A stretch of DNA of 64,000 bases from Shewanella sp. OPT22 (GTDB lineage: Bacteria; Pseudomonadota; Gammaproteobacteria; Enterobacterales; Shewanellaceae), in contig NZ_PGVH01000056.1 of NCBI RefSeq assembly GCF_004168585.1, forward strand, positions 1-64,000. The letters run 5' to 3'. The notes under the pieces were generated by a model. It saw only the letters and a program-made list of their open reading frames with translations, was not told the DNA's origin and made no database searches. Made by a program: the position numbers and the translations under genes. This document shows positions 55,487-64,000 of this stretch, one piece after another. Position 1 is the first letter of the stretch. Every line of letters begins with the position of its first letter.

Positions 55487-56911
55487 ATGAGTAAAAAACT
55501 TCACATCAAAACCTGGGGCTGTCAAATGAATGAGTATGACTCTTCAAAGATGGCCGACTTAATGGACGAGTATGAGGGTTATACCTTAACAGACGAAGCT
55601 GAAGAAGCAGACGTGCTGCTACTTAATACCTGCTCGATTCGTGAAAAAGCGCAGGAAAAGGTGTTCCATCAGCTAGGTCGCTGGAAAACCTTAAAAGATA
55701 AAAAACCTGATTTAATTATTGGAGTTGGTGGTTGTGTTGCTACTCAAGAAGGCAAACACATCAAAGAACGAGCACATTTTGTAGACTTGATTTTTGGCCC
55801 ACAAACCTTGCACCGTCTACCTGAAATGGTAGATCAGGTGAAGAAAGGTGAAAAAGCCGTTATTGACGTTAGTTTCCCTGAAATCGAAAAATTTGACCGT
55901 TTACCAGAACCTCGTGCTGATGGGCCAACGGCTTTCGTTTCTATTATGGAAGGCTGTAGTAAGTATTGCTCATTCTGCGTAGTGCCATATACACGTGGTG
56001 AAGAAGTCAGTCGCCCTTTAGATGATATCATTCTTGAGATTGCGCAATTGGCTGAGCAAGGCGTACGTGAAGTTAACTTACTTGGTCAAAACGTAAATGC
56101 TTATCGTGGTGAAACGTTCGAAGGTGAAATATGTACCTTTGCAGAGTTACTCCGCTATGTTGCAGCAATTGATGGTATCGACCGTCTACGTTTTACCACC
56201 AGCCACCCGATTGAGTTTACACAAGACATCATTGATGTTTATGAAGATACACCTGAACTCGTTAGCTTCTTACATTTACCAGTACAAACCGGTTCAGATC
56301 GTATTTTAACGGCAATGAAACGTGGACATATGGCGCTGGAATATAAGTCGATTATTCGTCGTTTACGCAAAGCGCGTCCTGGCATTTTAATTAGCTCTGA
56401 TTTTATTGTGGGTTTCCCTGGTGAAACTGCACAAGACTTCGAAGACACTATGAAGTTAATTACTGATATCGAATTCGATCATAGTTTCAGCTTCATTTAC
56501 AGTGCTCGCCCAGGCACTCCGGCTTCTGATTTACCAGATGAAGTGCCATTGGCTGAGAAAAAAGAGCGTCTGGCAAGATTGCAGCATCAAATTACTCAAT
56601 ATGCGATGCGTTACAGTCGTCATATGGTTGGTACTGTTCAGCGCATTTTGGTTGAAGGCCCTTCGGTTAAAAACCCTATGGAACTTCGTGGTCGCACCGA
56701 AAACAGCCGCGTTGTAAACTTTGAAGGCCAACCTAAACACATTGGCCAGTTTGTCGATGTTGAAATTGTTGATGTATACACCAATTCATTGCGCGGCAAA
56801 TTTATTCGCGGTGAAGATGAAATGGATCTACGTCGCAATCTTCGTCCAGAAGATATTGTTGCTAAACATAAGACTGAAGATGATTTAGGTGTAGGTACCT
56901 TTACACCGTAA
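55487..56911 (+). CDS. miaB: tRNA-2-methylthio-N6-dimethylallyladenosine synthase
   Basis: 474 residues. The N-terminal UPF0004 domain ligates a 4Fe-4S cluster through C12 (T-W-G-C-Q-M-N-E), N-T-C-S-I-R and G-G-C-V. The radical SAM motif C-S-K-Y-C-S-F-C lies near 157-164, and a C-terminal TRAM domain (about 380-445) binds tRNA. It thiomethylates i6A37 of tRNAs that read UNN codons. It is first in the miaB-ybeZ-ybeY-ybeX-lnt order, but a terminator and an orphan gene separate it from ybeZ here. Confidence 0.96.
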   Translation: MSKKLHIKTWGCQMNEYDSSKMADLMDEYEGYTLTDEAEEADVLLLNTCSIREKAQEKVFHQLGRWKTLKDKKPDLIIGVGGCVATQEGKHIKERAHFVDLIFGPQTLHRLPEMVDQVKKGEKAVIDVSFPEIEKFDRLPEPRADGPTAFVSIMEGCSKYCSFCVVPYTRGEEVSRPLDDIILEIAQLAEQGVREVNLLGQNVNAYRGETFEGEICTFAELLRYVAAIDGIDRLRFTTSHPIEFTQDIIDVYEDTPELVSFLHLPVQTGSDRILTAMKRGHMALEYKSIIRRLRKARPGILISSDFIVGFPGETAQDFEDTMKLITDIEFDHSFSFIYSARPGTPASDLPDEVPLAEKKERLARLQHQITQYAMRYSRHMVGTVQRILVEGPSVKNPMELRGRTENSRVVNFEGQPKHIGQFVDVEIVDVYTNSLRGKFIRGEDEMDLRRNLRPEDIVAKHKTEDDLGVGTFTP

Positions 56912-56926
56912 GATTATAAGCAGTAT

Positions 56927-56956
56927 TTTTAAGGTGACGAATGAGTCACCTTAAAA
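56927..56956. terminator. Bidirectional terminator after miaB
   Basis: A perfect 12-bp stem TTTTAAGGTGAC / GTCACCTTAAAA with a 6-base loop lies between the miaB stop and the opposing orphan gene. The A/T-rich ends make it a bidirectional intrinsic terminator. Confidence 0.75.
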
Positions 56957-56957
56957 A

Positions 56958-57353
56958 CTAAACATTAAAAGCATTTTCAAGTTTATTATTGCTTTGGTTG
57001 GCTAATTTAAACAATGCCTCTTGAGATAAGGGTTGAATTTTCTTAGAATTTATTTTGCTATGTTTTTCATTTTTAAAACAATCCATTTCTTTTCTAATGC
57101 ATGAAATTTCTTTCTTTATTTTGTTTATTTCGGCATCAGGAGCGTCACTTTTCATAGCTGAACTTAATCGCTTATAGGCTTTTTCAAGCTTTTCTAGTAG
57201 TTTTTTATATACAAGATTTTTCTGGCTATTTTGAAGTAATGTTGAAGCTAAGCTTAACTGCTTCATAAATTGTTTTTTGTCTTGCGCATCCATAGGCTTT
57301 ATATCAGATTGCACATTAGAGCTAACATTAGAACTGGTAATACTAATAGACAT
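56958..57353 (-). CDS. Coiled-coil orphan protein, 131 residues
   Basis: Small soluble protein with an N-terminal Ser/Asn-rich tail (MSISITSSNVSSNV), a predominantly helical, charge-rich centre with heptad-like Leu spacing (about 45-105) and a second helical end. A strong AGAGGA site precedes the ATG, which supports expression. No family is recognised. It interrupts the conserved miaB-ybeZ junction, reading against it. The N-terminal style resembles secretion substrates or their chaperones, but that is only an impression. Confidence 0.55.
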   Translation of the reverse strand: MSISITSSNVSSNVQSDIKPMDAQDKKQFMKQLSLASTLLQNSQKNLVYKKLLEKLEKAYKRLSSAMKSDAPDAEINKIKKEISCIRKEMDCFKNEKHSKINSKKIQPLSQEALFKLANQSNNKLENAFNV

Positions 57354-57563
57354 GATATTTTCCTCTTTATTGTAAGAGCTTATCGCTACTTTAATACTAA
57401 TACCTATAACTCAACTCACTACTAACAAAAGTAGCGTTTGCAATTAAACTGGTCATACCTGCTCGATATTCAATTATATTTACATGAAGCTTGATACTGT
57501 GCTTTTTGAAGAAGTTTGTTAAAATTAAAAAAAATCGATGTCAAAAAATTTGGAGCGACATAC

Positions 57564-58610
57564 TTGTCCAGTAAACTAACTACAATGAACTTGTACCTAG
57601 AGCCTGCTGAGTCTCGCCGTCTTGCCGCACTTTGTGGTCCTTTCGATGACAACATTAAACAGTTAGAACGTCGAATAGGCATTGAAATCAGCTATCGTGA
57701 TAATCACTTTACTATTGTTGGTCAACCTCAAGCTTGTTTAACTGCAAACAACCTACTTAAAGATTTGTATGTCGAGACGCAACCAGTAAAAGGTAGCACG
57801 CCAGACTTGGAACCTGAACAGGTTCATATCGCAATTCAAGAAGCGGTATCTGTTGAAGCTTATGACAGCACTGGTGATAAAGAGTTGTTTATTAAGACAC
57901 GTCGTGGTGTTGTTAAGCCTCGAAATCCAAATCAACGTCAGTACGTCGCTAATATTGTCCGTCATGACATTACATTTGGTGTTGGTCCTGCTGGTACGGG
58001 TAAAACTTACCTTGCCGTTGCTGCAGCCGTTGATGCACTAGAACGTCAAGAAGTTCGTAGAATTTTATTAACTCGCCCTGCCGTTGAAGCTGGTGAAAAG
58101 CTTGGATTCTTGCCTGGTGACTTAAGCCAGAAAGTCGACCCATATTTACGTCCGCTTTATGATGCTCTTTTTGAAATGCTTGGTTTCGAAAAAGTAGAGC
58201 GTTTGATGGAAAAGAACGTCATTGAAGTTGCACCACTTGCCTATATGCGTGGTCGAACGTTAAATGATGCCTTTATCATTCTTGATGAAAGCCAAAATAC
58301 TACGGTCGAACAGATGAAAATGTTCTTGACCCGAATTGGTTTCAATTCTCGTGCGGTCATCACTGGTGACGTGACTCAAATCGATTTACCGAAAAGTACC
58401 AAGTCGGGTTTACGCCATGCCATAGAAGTGTTGAGTAAAGTTGACGAAATCAGTATTAACTTTTTTGCTTCACACGATGTTGTTCGACACCCTGTTGTCG
58501 CACGAGTTGTTGAGGCTTATGAAGAACACGAAATGCAAATTCAAGCAGCAAAAGCTCGACGTGAGCAAGCCATTAAAAAGGCTCAAGAAGGCAATACAGA
58601 TGAAGCTTGA
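57564..58610 (+). CDS. ybeZ: PhoH-like ATPase YbeZ
   Basis: 348 residues from a TTG start at 57564. That codon follows GGAG by 8 bases and gives the N terminus ([13 protein letters not shown]) of related proteins; the ATG at 57585 lacks a site. The P-loop is G-P-A-G-T-G-K-T-Y, followed by [10 protein letters not shown] (Walker B). It partners YbeY in rRNA quality control. The end overlaps ybeY by 11 bases. Confidence 0.94.
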   Translation: MSSKLTTMNLYLEPAESRRLAALCGPFDDNIKQLERRIGIEISYRDNHFTIVGQPQACLTANNLLKDLYVETQPVKGSTPDLEPEQVHIAIQEAVSVEAYDSTGDKELFIKTRRGVVKPRNPNQRQYVANIVRHDITFGVGPAGTGKTYLAVAAAVDALERQEVRRILLTRPAVEAGEKLGFLPGDLSQKVDPYLRPLYDALFEMLGFEKVERLMEKNVIEVAPLAYMRGRTLNDAFIILDESQNTTVEQMKMFLTRIGFNSRAVITGDVTQIDLPKSTKSGLRHAIEVLSKVDEISINFFASHDVVRHPVVARVVEAYEEHEMQIQAAKARREQAIKKAQEGNTDEA

Positions 58611-59055
58611 TTTAGATTTACAAGTTGCATCTCAAGCCTCTGACTTACCCTCTCAATCAGATTTTGAACTTTGGGCAGCAGCAGCTCTCAAAGATCATAG
58701 AGACACTGCAGAGTTAACGATTCGTATCGTCGAAAATGATGAGAGCCAAGAGTTGAACTCTGCCTACCGTGGAAAAGACAAGCCAACAAACGTATTGTCT
58801 TTTCCATTCGAGGTGCCACCAGGCATATCACTGCCTCTTTTAGGTGACTTAGTTGTTGCTGCAGACGTTGTTGCTGCTGAGGCTATACAGCAAAACAAAA
58901 CCTTGAAAGCCCATTGGGCTCATATGGTTGTACATGGCTGTTTGCATCTGCTAGGGTATGACCATATTGAAGATAGCGAAGCCGAAGAAATGGAATCGTT
59001 AGAAACACAATTAATTGAAAGTCTAGGATTTGAAAATCCGTATAAGGAGCAATAA
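58600..59055 (+). CDS. ybeY: Endoribonuclease YbeY
   Basis: 151 residues with the zinc-binding triad motif [11 protein letters not shown] near the C terminus. It trims the 16S rRNA 3' end and helps 70S quality control. The ATG at 58600 lies in the ybeZ end (11-base overlap); an earlier in-frame start would not fit the family. Confidence 0.95.
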   Translation: MKLDLDLQVASQASDLPSQSDFELWAAAALKDHRDTAELTIRIVENDESQELNSAYRGKDKPTNVLSFPFEVPPGISLPLLGDLVVAADVVAAEAIQQNKTLKAHWAHMVVHGCLHLLGYDHIEDSEAEEMESLETQLIESLGFENPYKEQ

Positions 59056-59099
59056 TTAACTACCTCTAAATCCATTAGAGTTACGTTAAGCGAAAAACT

Positions 59100-59960
59100 A
59101 TGAGTGACGACATCCCCCCGAGTAGCAGCGCCCATAAGAAAGGCTGGTTTGATAAAGTAACCCAGATGTTTCAGGGCGAGCCTCAAAATAGAGAAGAATT
59201 AGTTGAAGTCATTGATGACGCTGAACAACGCGATTTAATCACTGAAGACACCCGAGAAATGATTAAAGGTGTGCTTGAAGTATCCGACCTGCGGGTTCGC
59301 GATATCATGATCCCGCGGGTTCAAATCGTTACCTTAAATATTGATGACTCAATTGAAGCACTACTCAATACTGTCATTACTTCTGCCCACTCACGTTTCC
59401 CTGTTATCAATGACGATAAAGATCATATCGAAGGCATCTTACTTGCTAAAGATCTTATCAAGTTTGGTTTTAATCAAAATGATGAAGCCTTTTCAATCGA
59501 TAAAGTGATTCGTCCAGCGGTTGTTGTACCTGAAAGTAAACGTGTCGATATTCTCCTTAAAGAATTCCGAAGCGAACGCTATCATATGGCGATTGTGGTT
59601 GATGAATACGGTGGTGTTTCAGGGTTAGTCACGATTGAAGATATTCTGGAAGAAATTGTCGGTGAAATCCAAGACGAATTCGATCACGAAAGTGAAGATG
59701 AAAATGAAATCCGTCGGGTAAATAATACCGTTTACCTGGTTAAAGCCTTAACGGCAATTGAAGACTTCAATGAAGAATTTAAGACTAAATTCAGTGATGA
59801 AGAATTCGATACTGTTGGAGGGTTAGTTTCTCATGCTTTTGGTCATCTACCTGAGCGAGATGAAGAAATTACCATTCAAGGGGTTGAATTTAAAGTCACC
59901 AACGCAGATACTCGCAGACTAATACAATTACGAGTGAAATTGCCCGAAGAGCATGTCTGA
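59100..59960 (+). CDS. ybeX: CorC/YbeX family CBS-domain protein
   Basis: 286 residues. Two CBS domains (about 65-190, with R-D-I-M-I-P-R near 72-78) and a C-terminal CorC/HlyC domain. No membrane helix. The family is associated with Mg/Co efflux and ribosome-linked functions. Its end overlaps lnt by 8 bases. Confidence 0.93.
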   Translation: MSDDIPPSSSAHKKGWFDKVTQMFQGEPQNREELVEVIDDAEQRDLITEDTREMIKGVLEVSDLRVRDIMIPRVQIVTLNIDDSIEALLNTVITSAHSRFPVINDDKDHIEGILLAKDLIKFGFNQNDEAFSIDKVIRPAVVVPESKRVDILLKEFRSERYHMAIVVDEYGGVSGLVTIEDILEEIVGEIQDEFDHESEDENEIRRVNNTVYLVKALTAIEDFNEEFKTKFSDEEFDTVGGLVSHAFGHLPERDEEITIQGVEFKVTNADTRRLIQLRVKLPEEHV

Positions 59961-61503
59961 TATTTTTAGAACTGAATCTGAAAACGGCCACAAGTTTCTC
60001 CACTTAGTGGCCGCTTTTTTAGCTGGTGCCAGCTGCACGTTATCCTTTGCGCCTTATAATATCTGGATAATCCTTCCTTTTGCCTTTGCATTTTCGCTCT
60101 GGCAGTCAAAGTCTTTTTCAGCCAAATCGAGTTTTAAGTACTGGCTTAGCTTTGGCTTTGGCTATTTTGCCGTAGGGATCAGTTGGGTTCATGTGAGCAT
60201 GTCTGAATACGGTGGTATTCCGCTCATTGTTTCTATGTTTTTAATGGCACTTCTGGCACTTTATTTAGCGCTTTTTCCCGCCTTTGTCGGTTATTTAACC
60301 CAAAAGTTTGCAGCTAAACAAACTTCTGTATTTAAAACCTTACTCCTTTTCCCTGCACTATGGACAACGTTTGAGTGGTTACGTGGGCTTGGTGCTTATG
60401 GCTTTCCTTGGCTCTGGGCAGGTTACTCTCAAACTGAAGGGCCACTTTCACAGTTAGCTCCAAGTATCGGCGCCCTCGGCCTTAGCTTTACTTTAATGTT
60501 GGTAGCGGCTTGTATTGCCTTATTATTTCAAAGAAAGCTGATACCGCTTGCTGTTACTTTTCCGATCGTTGCTCTACTCACTTGGTTCTCACCATCACTG
60601 TCGAATATTCATGAAGATGGCAAGTCATTTAAGCTCGCTATGGTGCAAGGCAACATTGCACAAAGTACGAAATGGCGCCCTGATGCACTTTGGCCGACCA
60701 TGATTAAATACATGGACTTGACCCGTGATAACTTTAATGCGGATGTCATCATCTGGCCTGAAGCCGCAATTCCTGCACCGCAGTTAGACCCGAATGTTAC
60801 TCAGTTCTTAGCAACGGCAAATGAAGCTGCAACATTAAATAACAGTGCAATTATTACAGGTATCATCGGTCTTAAAAATCATGAGTTTTTCAACCAAATG
60901 ATTGTGCTTGGTAACAGCGAACATAAACAGCAAGCTCATGGCGATTACGTTGCGCATGGAGCAAACCAATACAAAAAACATCACCTTTTACCTATCGGTG
61001 AATTTGTACCACTGCAAAGCATACTAAGACCCATTGCACCTTTATTTAACTTACCAATGTCGTCTTTTACTCGCGGTGATTATGTGCAACCAGATTTAAA
61101 AGCCTTAGGTTATCACTTCACAACTGCAATCTGTTTTGAAATCGCCTTTCCTGAACAAGTGAGAGCAAACCTTAAAGCTAACAGTGACGTACTTCTGACC
61201 GTTTCAAACGATGCTTGGTTTGGGACATCAAACGGCCCATTACAACACATGCAGATAGCACAAATGCGAGCTTTGGAATTGGGTCGACCACTCGTAAGAG
61301 CGACCAACAATGGTGTAACGGCAGTAGTGAATGAGCATGGCAAAATCACTGAAAAGCTACCGCAGTTCGAAACCGGAGTTTTAAGGGCAGACATAAAGCT
61401 CATAAAGGGCGAAACTTTATTTTATCGGTTGGGCCAATGGCCTATTCTAGTGTTTTGCGGTGTATTAATTTTCATTGGGATTATGAGAAAACTCATCAGA
61501 TAG
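59953..61503 (+). CDS. lnt: Apolipoprotein N-acyltransferase
   Basis: 516 residues with N-terminal membrane helices (to about 215) and a nitrilase-like periplasmic domain. The catalytic triad is visible as Glu in W-P-E-A-A-I-P, Lys in Y-K-K-H-H-L-L-P-I-G-E and Cys in I-C-F-E-I-A-F. A C-terminal helix follows. It adds the third acyl chain to lipoproteins, as the lipoprotein at 12 kb would need. Confidence 0.95.
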   Translation: MSDIFRTESENGHKFLHLVAAFLAGASCTLSFAPYNIWIILPFAFAFSLWQSKSFSAKSSFKYWLSFGFGYFAVGISWVHVSMSEYGGIPLIVSMFLMALLALYLALFPAFVGYLTQKFAAKQTSVFKTLLLFPALWTTFEWLRGLGAYGFPWLWAGYSQTEGPLSQLAPSIGALGLSFTLMLVAACIALLFQRKLIPLAVTFPIVALLTWFSPSLSNIHEDGKSFKLAMVQGNIAQSTKWRPDALWPTMIKYMDLTRDNFNADVIIWPEAAIPAPQLDPNVTQFLATANEAATLNNSAIITGIIGLKNHEFFNQMIVLGNSEHKQQAHGDYVAHGANQYKKHHLLPIGEFVPLQSILRPIAPLFNLPMSSFTRGDYVQPDLKALGYHFTTAICFEIAFPEQVRANLKANSDVLLTVSNDAWFGTSNGPLQHMQIAQMRALELGRPLVRATNNGVTAVVNEHGKITEKLPQFETGVLRADIKLIKGETLFYRLGQWPILVFCGVLIFIGIMRKLIR

Positions 61504-61575
61504 TAAATTAGTCTAGTTGACAATATTTACTATTTAAATGAGAGTAGAGAATAGAATCAATTGAAATGGATGCAT

Positions 61576-62307
61576 ATGAAAAAAAGGATTTTTATAGCTC
61601 TGATTTCTATCTCTTTTTTTGTCGTCGCTTTTTCTTTGTATAGAGTGAAAAAAGTAGAGTCAAATGACACAGCAAAAGCGGTTTCACATGAACTCATATT
61701 TAAAGACAAACCTTTAGAAAGCTCAAAAAGCTTACTAGAACCTTCAACAGTCAATAAAATCAGTGACGTTCATGCCTCAAATGAGGATGATAATGAGTGT
61801 CTTGATAGTACTAAAGCTGTCTGCGCTCAGAGTAACGATATTAGCAAACAAAACAAAACCACTTATTGTTTAGAAGAAACAGATTCAGGTCAATGCGCTA
61901 TCTTCACCCTAAACTCGAACTTCAAAAAAACGTTTTATGACGAAAAAGCTGATGCCACGCTTTTAGAGCCAATGATTGCGTTGTTGTCTGCAGAAAACTT
62001 CCATGAAGTCATGTTAAACATGCACTCGCTGAATACCAATAACGAAATTGTCACGTTAGAGAACAAGCTCAATGAAGCCCTACAATCGATTATTGAACGT
62101 GGTGCCGCAGTAGGCGCTCAACCAGTGAGATGCGGTGACTACTTATGTGCAGTGGATTTAGGTAATGTAACAACAGAAACCTCTGAATTAATCCTTTCAC
62201 TGCTTCACAGTATAGACTCTAGATTAGGCAACATATTTACAAGCGGCAGTAAAATTATATTCAGTCTTGATAACAGCCAAGTGGTTGTCGCTTCATCACA
62301 GAATTAA
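61576..62307 (+). CDS. Hypothetical membrane-anchored periplasmic protein
   Basis: 243 residues from ATG 61576; a TTG 15 bases upstream is possible. A single N-terminal helix (about 5-21) anchors a mostly charged periplasmic part with six cysteines. These are spaced as a pair near the middle (E-C-L-D to V-C-A-Q), a second pair (Y-C-L-E to Q-C-A-I) and a third (R-C-G-D-Y-L-C), suggesting disulfides. No known family. Single gene between lnt and preT. Confidence 0.55.
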   Translation: MKKRIFIALISISFFVVAFSLYRVKKVESNDTAKAVSHELIFKDKPLESSKSLLEPSTVNKISDVHASNEDDNECLDSTKAVCAQSNDISKQNKTTYCLEETDSGQCAIFTLNSNFKKTFYDEKADATLLEPMIALLSAENFHEVMLNMHSLNTNNEIVTLENKLNEALQSIIERGAAVGAQPVRCGDYLCAVDLGNVTTETSELILSLLHSIDSRLGNIFTSGSKIIFSLDNSQVVVASSQN

Positions 62308-62402
62308 TCACTATTAATAGCTTAATATAAACTTACAGAACTTCACACTTAGCTAGTAGAGCAAAATAAAGCTGCTAGACTCTGTTTTTATTGACATAAA
62401 AA

Positions 62403-63761
62403 GTGTTTAGTGTGAGAAATAAAAAAACTAAGTACCAATTAAATCAAAAAGAATTAAAGCAAAATTTCGAAGATATAAAACCGGCGCTTTCTAGTTACCA
62501 AGCAAAAATTGAAGCTAACCGGTGCCTTTACTGTGAAGATGCACCCTGCATTTCAGCTTGCCCTACAAAAATTAATATCCCTTCTTTTATTCAAAGAATT
62601 GCAGACGGCAATTTAAACGGCGCAGCAAAAACAATACTCGACTCTAATATACTCGGCGGTAGCTGTGCACGAGTGTGTCCTACAGAAATTTTATGTGAAG
62701 GCGCTTGCGTTAGAAATCATGAGCCTGAGTTAGCACCTGTAAAAATTGGAAAATTACAACGGCATGCCATCGACCATTATAGTCCTCAGTCGCATCCATA
62801 CGTTCCGAACAAATCGACAAATAAATGTATCGCAGTCGTTGGTGCAGGACCTGCTGGTCTCGCTTGTGCACACCAACTCGCTCAATTGGGTCATCAAGTA
62901 ACTGTTTTTGACAAACAATCAAAGGGTGCAGGCTTAAATGAGTATGGCATTGCTAAATACAAACTTGTCGATAATTACGCACAAAAAGAACTTAAGTTTA
63001 TTTTAGGCGTGGGTGGCATTGAATTAAAAACAGGTTTCCAGTTGGGCGACAATATTCAACTCGATGAATTAAGACATGATTTTGATGCTGTGTTCTTAAG
63101 TCTCGGCCTAACGAAAGGAAACCAACTAGGCATGGAAAACGAAAATTGTAATGGCATGTTTGATAGCCTCAACTTCATTTCAAGTTTGAGACAAGCTGAA
63201 GATCTAACCAAACTCAATATTGGAGATGATATCGTCGTGATTGGCGCAGGAAATACTGCAATTGATGTTGCCTGCCAAACTAAACGGTTGGGCGCAGAAA
63301 ACGTCACACTCGTTTACCGCAAAGGCACAGCACAAATGTCTGCGACAACAAAAGAGCAGGCTTTTGCTAAACAAAATGGTGTAAAAATCATTACTTGGGC
63401 TCAACCACATAAACTTCATGTGGAGAACAATAAAATTAAAGCCATAGAATTTGAAGTCACTGAGCTTGATAAACAGAATAAGCTCAAAGGAACAAGCTCT
63501 TACTTCACAATACAAACAGATTCTGTCTATAAAGCCATTGGTCAATCATTTGATGATGCATGCTTCCATGGTAATCAATGTCCTCAAATCGAACATGGAA
63601 AAATCGATGTTGATGACAACTTAAAAACGTCACTCAACAATGTTTGGGCTGGAGGAGACTGTATCAATCTCGGCGAAGATTTAACCGTCCAAGCAGTAGC
63701 TCACGGTAAACAAGCTGCAGATTCAATTCATCAATCGCTCATCACTCATTCAGAAGGCTAA
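62403..63761 (+). CDS. preT: NAD-dependent dihydropyrimidine dehydrogenase subunit PreT
   Basis: 452 residues. The N-terminal Cys clusters C-L-Y-C-E-D-A-P-C-I-S-A-C-P and C-A-R-V-C-P-T-E-I-L-C-E-G-A-C bind two 4Fe-4S groups. FAD motif V-V-G-A-G-P-A-G-L-A-C-A near 140-155 and NAD motif V-V-I-G-A-G-N-T-A-I-D-V-A complete the oxidoreductase. It reduces PreA for uracil/thymine interconversion with the dihydro forms. Begins with GTG; preA follows at once. Confidence 0.9.
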   Translation: MFSVRNKKTKYQLNQKELKQNFEDIKPALSSYQAKIEANRCLYCEDAPCISACPTKINIPSFIQRIADGNLNGAAKTILDSNILGGSCARVCPTEILCEGACVRNHEPELAPVKIGKLQRHAIDHYSPQSHPYVPNKSTNKCIAVVGAGPAGLACAHQLAQLGHQVTVFDKQSKGAGLNEYGIAKYKLVDNYAQKELKFILGVGGIELKTGFQLGDNIQLDELRHDFDAVFLSLGLTKGNQLGMENENCNGMFDSLNFISSLRQAEDLTKLNIGDDIVVIGAGNTAIDVACQTKRLGAENVTLVYRKGTAQMSATTKEQAFAKQNGVKIITWAQPHKLHVENNKIKAIEFEVTELDKQNKLKGTSSYFTIQTDSVYKAIGQSFDDACFHGNQCPQIEHGKIDVDDNLKTSLNNVWAGGDCINLGEDLTVQAVAHGKQAADSIHQSLITHSEG

Positions 63762-63765
63762 CCTA

Positions 63766-64000
63766 ATGGCTGATTTAAGCAATAACTTCCTTGGCATTAA
63801 GTCCCCGAATCCGTTTTGGTTAGCTTCCGCCCCTCCCACAGATAAGGCTTATAATGTCTATCGAGCATTCGAAGCGGGCTGGGGTGGCGTCGTTTGGAAA
63901 ACGCTTGGCGAAGATCCTGAGCCTGTTAATGTGAGCTCTCGATATTCTGCGCATAAAAGCAAGTCAGGCGAAATTCTGGGAATCAACAACATTGAGTTGA
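63766..64000 (+). CDS. preA: Dihydropyrimidine dehydrogenase subunit PreA (partial)
   Basis: The first 78 codons of PreA, cut by the window end. The start (MADLSNNFLGIKSPNPFWLA) matches the family with its N-P-F-W-L-A-S-A-P-P-T and G-W-G-G-V-V-W-K-T motifs (FMN-binding dihydroorotate-dehydrogenase-like barrel). It starts 4 bases after the preT stop. Confidence 0.9.
   Translation, partial: MADLSNNFLGIKSPNPFWLASAPPTDKAYNVYRAFEAGWGGVVWKTLGEDPEPVNVSSRYSAHKSKSGEILGINNIEL

Overview
The window looks like a chromosomal segment of a low-GC marine gammaproteobacterium, most likely of the Shewanellaceae. This is inferred from gene order and protein character, not from a search. Conserved blocks are rlmM–DUF423–gcvA, thiI with pomB/pomA, xseB-ispA-dxs, holD-rimI, ybeD-lipB-lipA, lpxL-like/hldE, a Gln/Leu/Met tRNA operon, ychF-pth and ubiF / miaB-ybeZ-ybeY-ybeX-lnt. 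The many unrecognised genes dropped between these blocks would fit a Parashewanella-like genome, but that genus call is tentative.

Layout. 0.1-5.5 kb (all minus): an MFS carrier, a two-gene unit of a TonB-dependent receptor and a small periplasmic thioredoxin-fold protein, and a polysaccharide flippase. 5.6-8.8 kb: rlmM, DUF423, an alpha/beta hydrolase and gcvA. 9-19.5 kb: two small unknown genes, thiI, and about 8 kb of accessory DNA between thiI and pomB. That accessory stretch carries a large lipoprotein, a bufferin-type (DUF2282/DUF692/DUF2063) operon whose precursor is internally duplicated, and two paralogous HAD-like proteins, only one of which keeps its catalytic motifs. 19.5-24.6 kb: the sodium-type stator genes pomB-pomA and the isoprenoid unit xseB-ispA-dxs, then tRNA-Ile2. 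25-31 kb: a likely organic-phosphate scavenging cluster (S1/P1 nuclease, TonB receptor, alkaline-phosphatase-fold enzyme, PhoD-like enzyme) with a striking inverted repeat at the start of phoD. 31-36 kb: fatty acid hydroxylase, DUF2804, holD-rimI, lipoate synthesis.

36-46.6 kb: an unknown 38x-residue protein, a sugar-acid catabolic trio (class II aldolase, enolase-superfamily dehydratase, amidohydrolase-fold lactonase), DUF924, two tandem outer membrane barrels, an LpxL-like acyltransferase divergent from hldE, an HExxH protein coupled to hldE, a TetR regulator and a methyltransferase. 46.8-47.8 kb: eight tRNA genes with a stringent-type promoter. 47.8-64 kb: ychF-pth, ubiF, an interposed set (frameshifted orphan, gamma-glutamyltransferase, small membrane protein, secreted unknown), miaB, a coiled-coil orphan, ybeZ-ybeY-ybeX-lnt, an unknown anchored protein, preT and the first part of preA, cut by the window end.

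Functionally the core genes are housekeeping: RNA and ribosome maturation, isoprenoids and quinone, lipoate, LPS. The accessory genes serve nutrient and metal handling at the envelope, plus a scattered group of orphans that resemble no family I can name. I see no CRISPR array, no transposase and no integrase.
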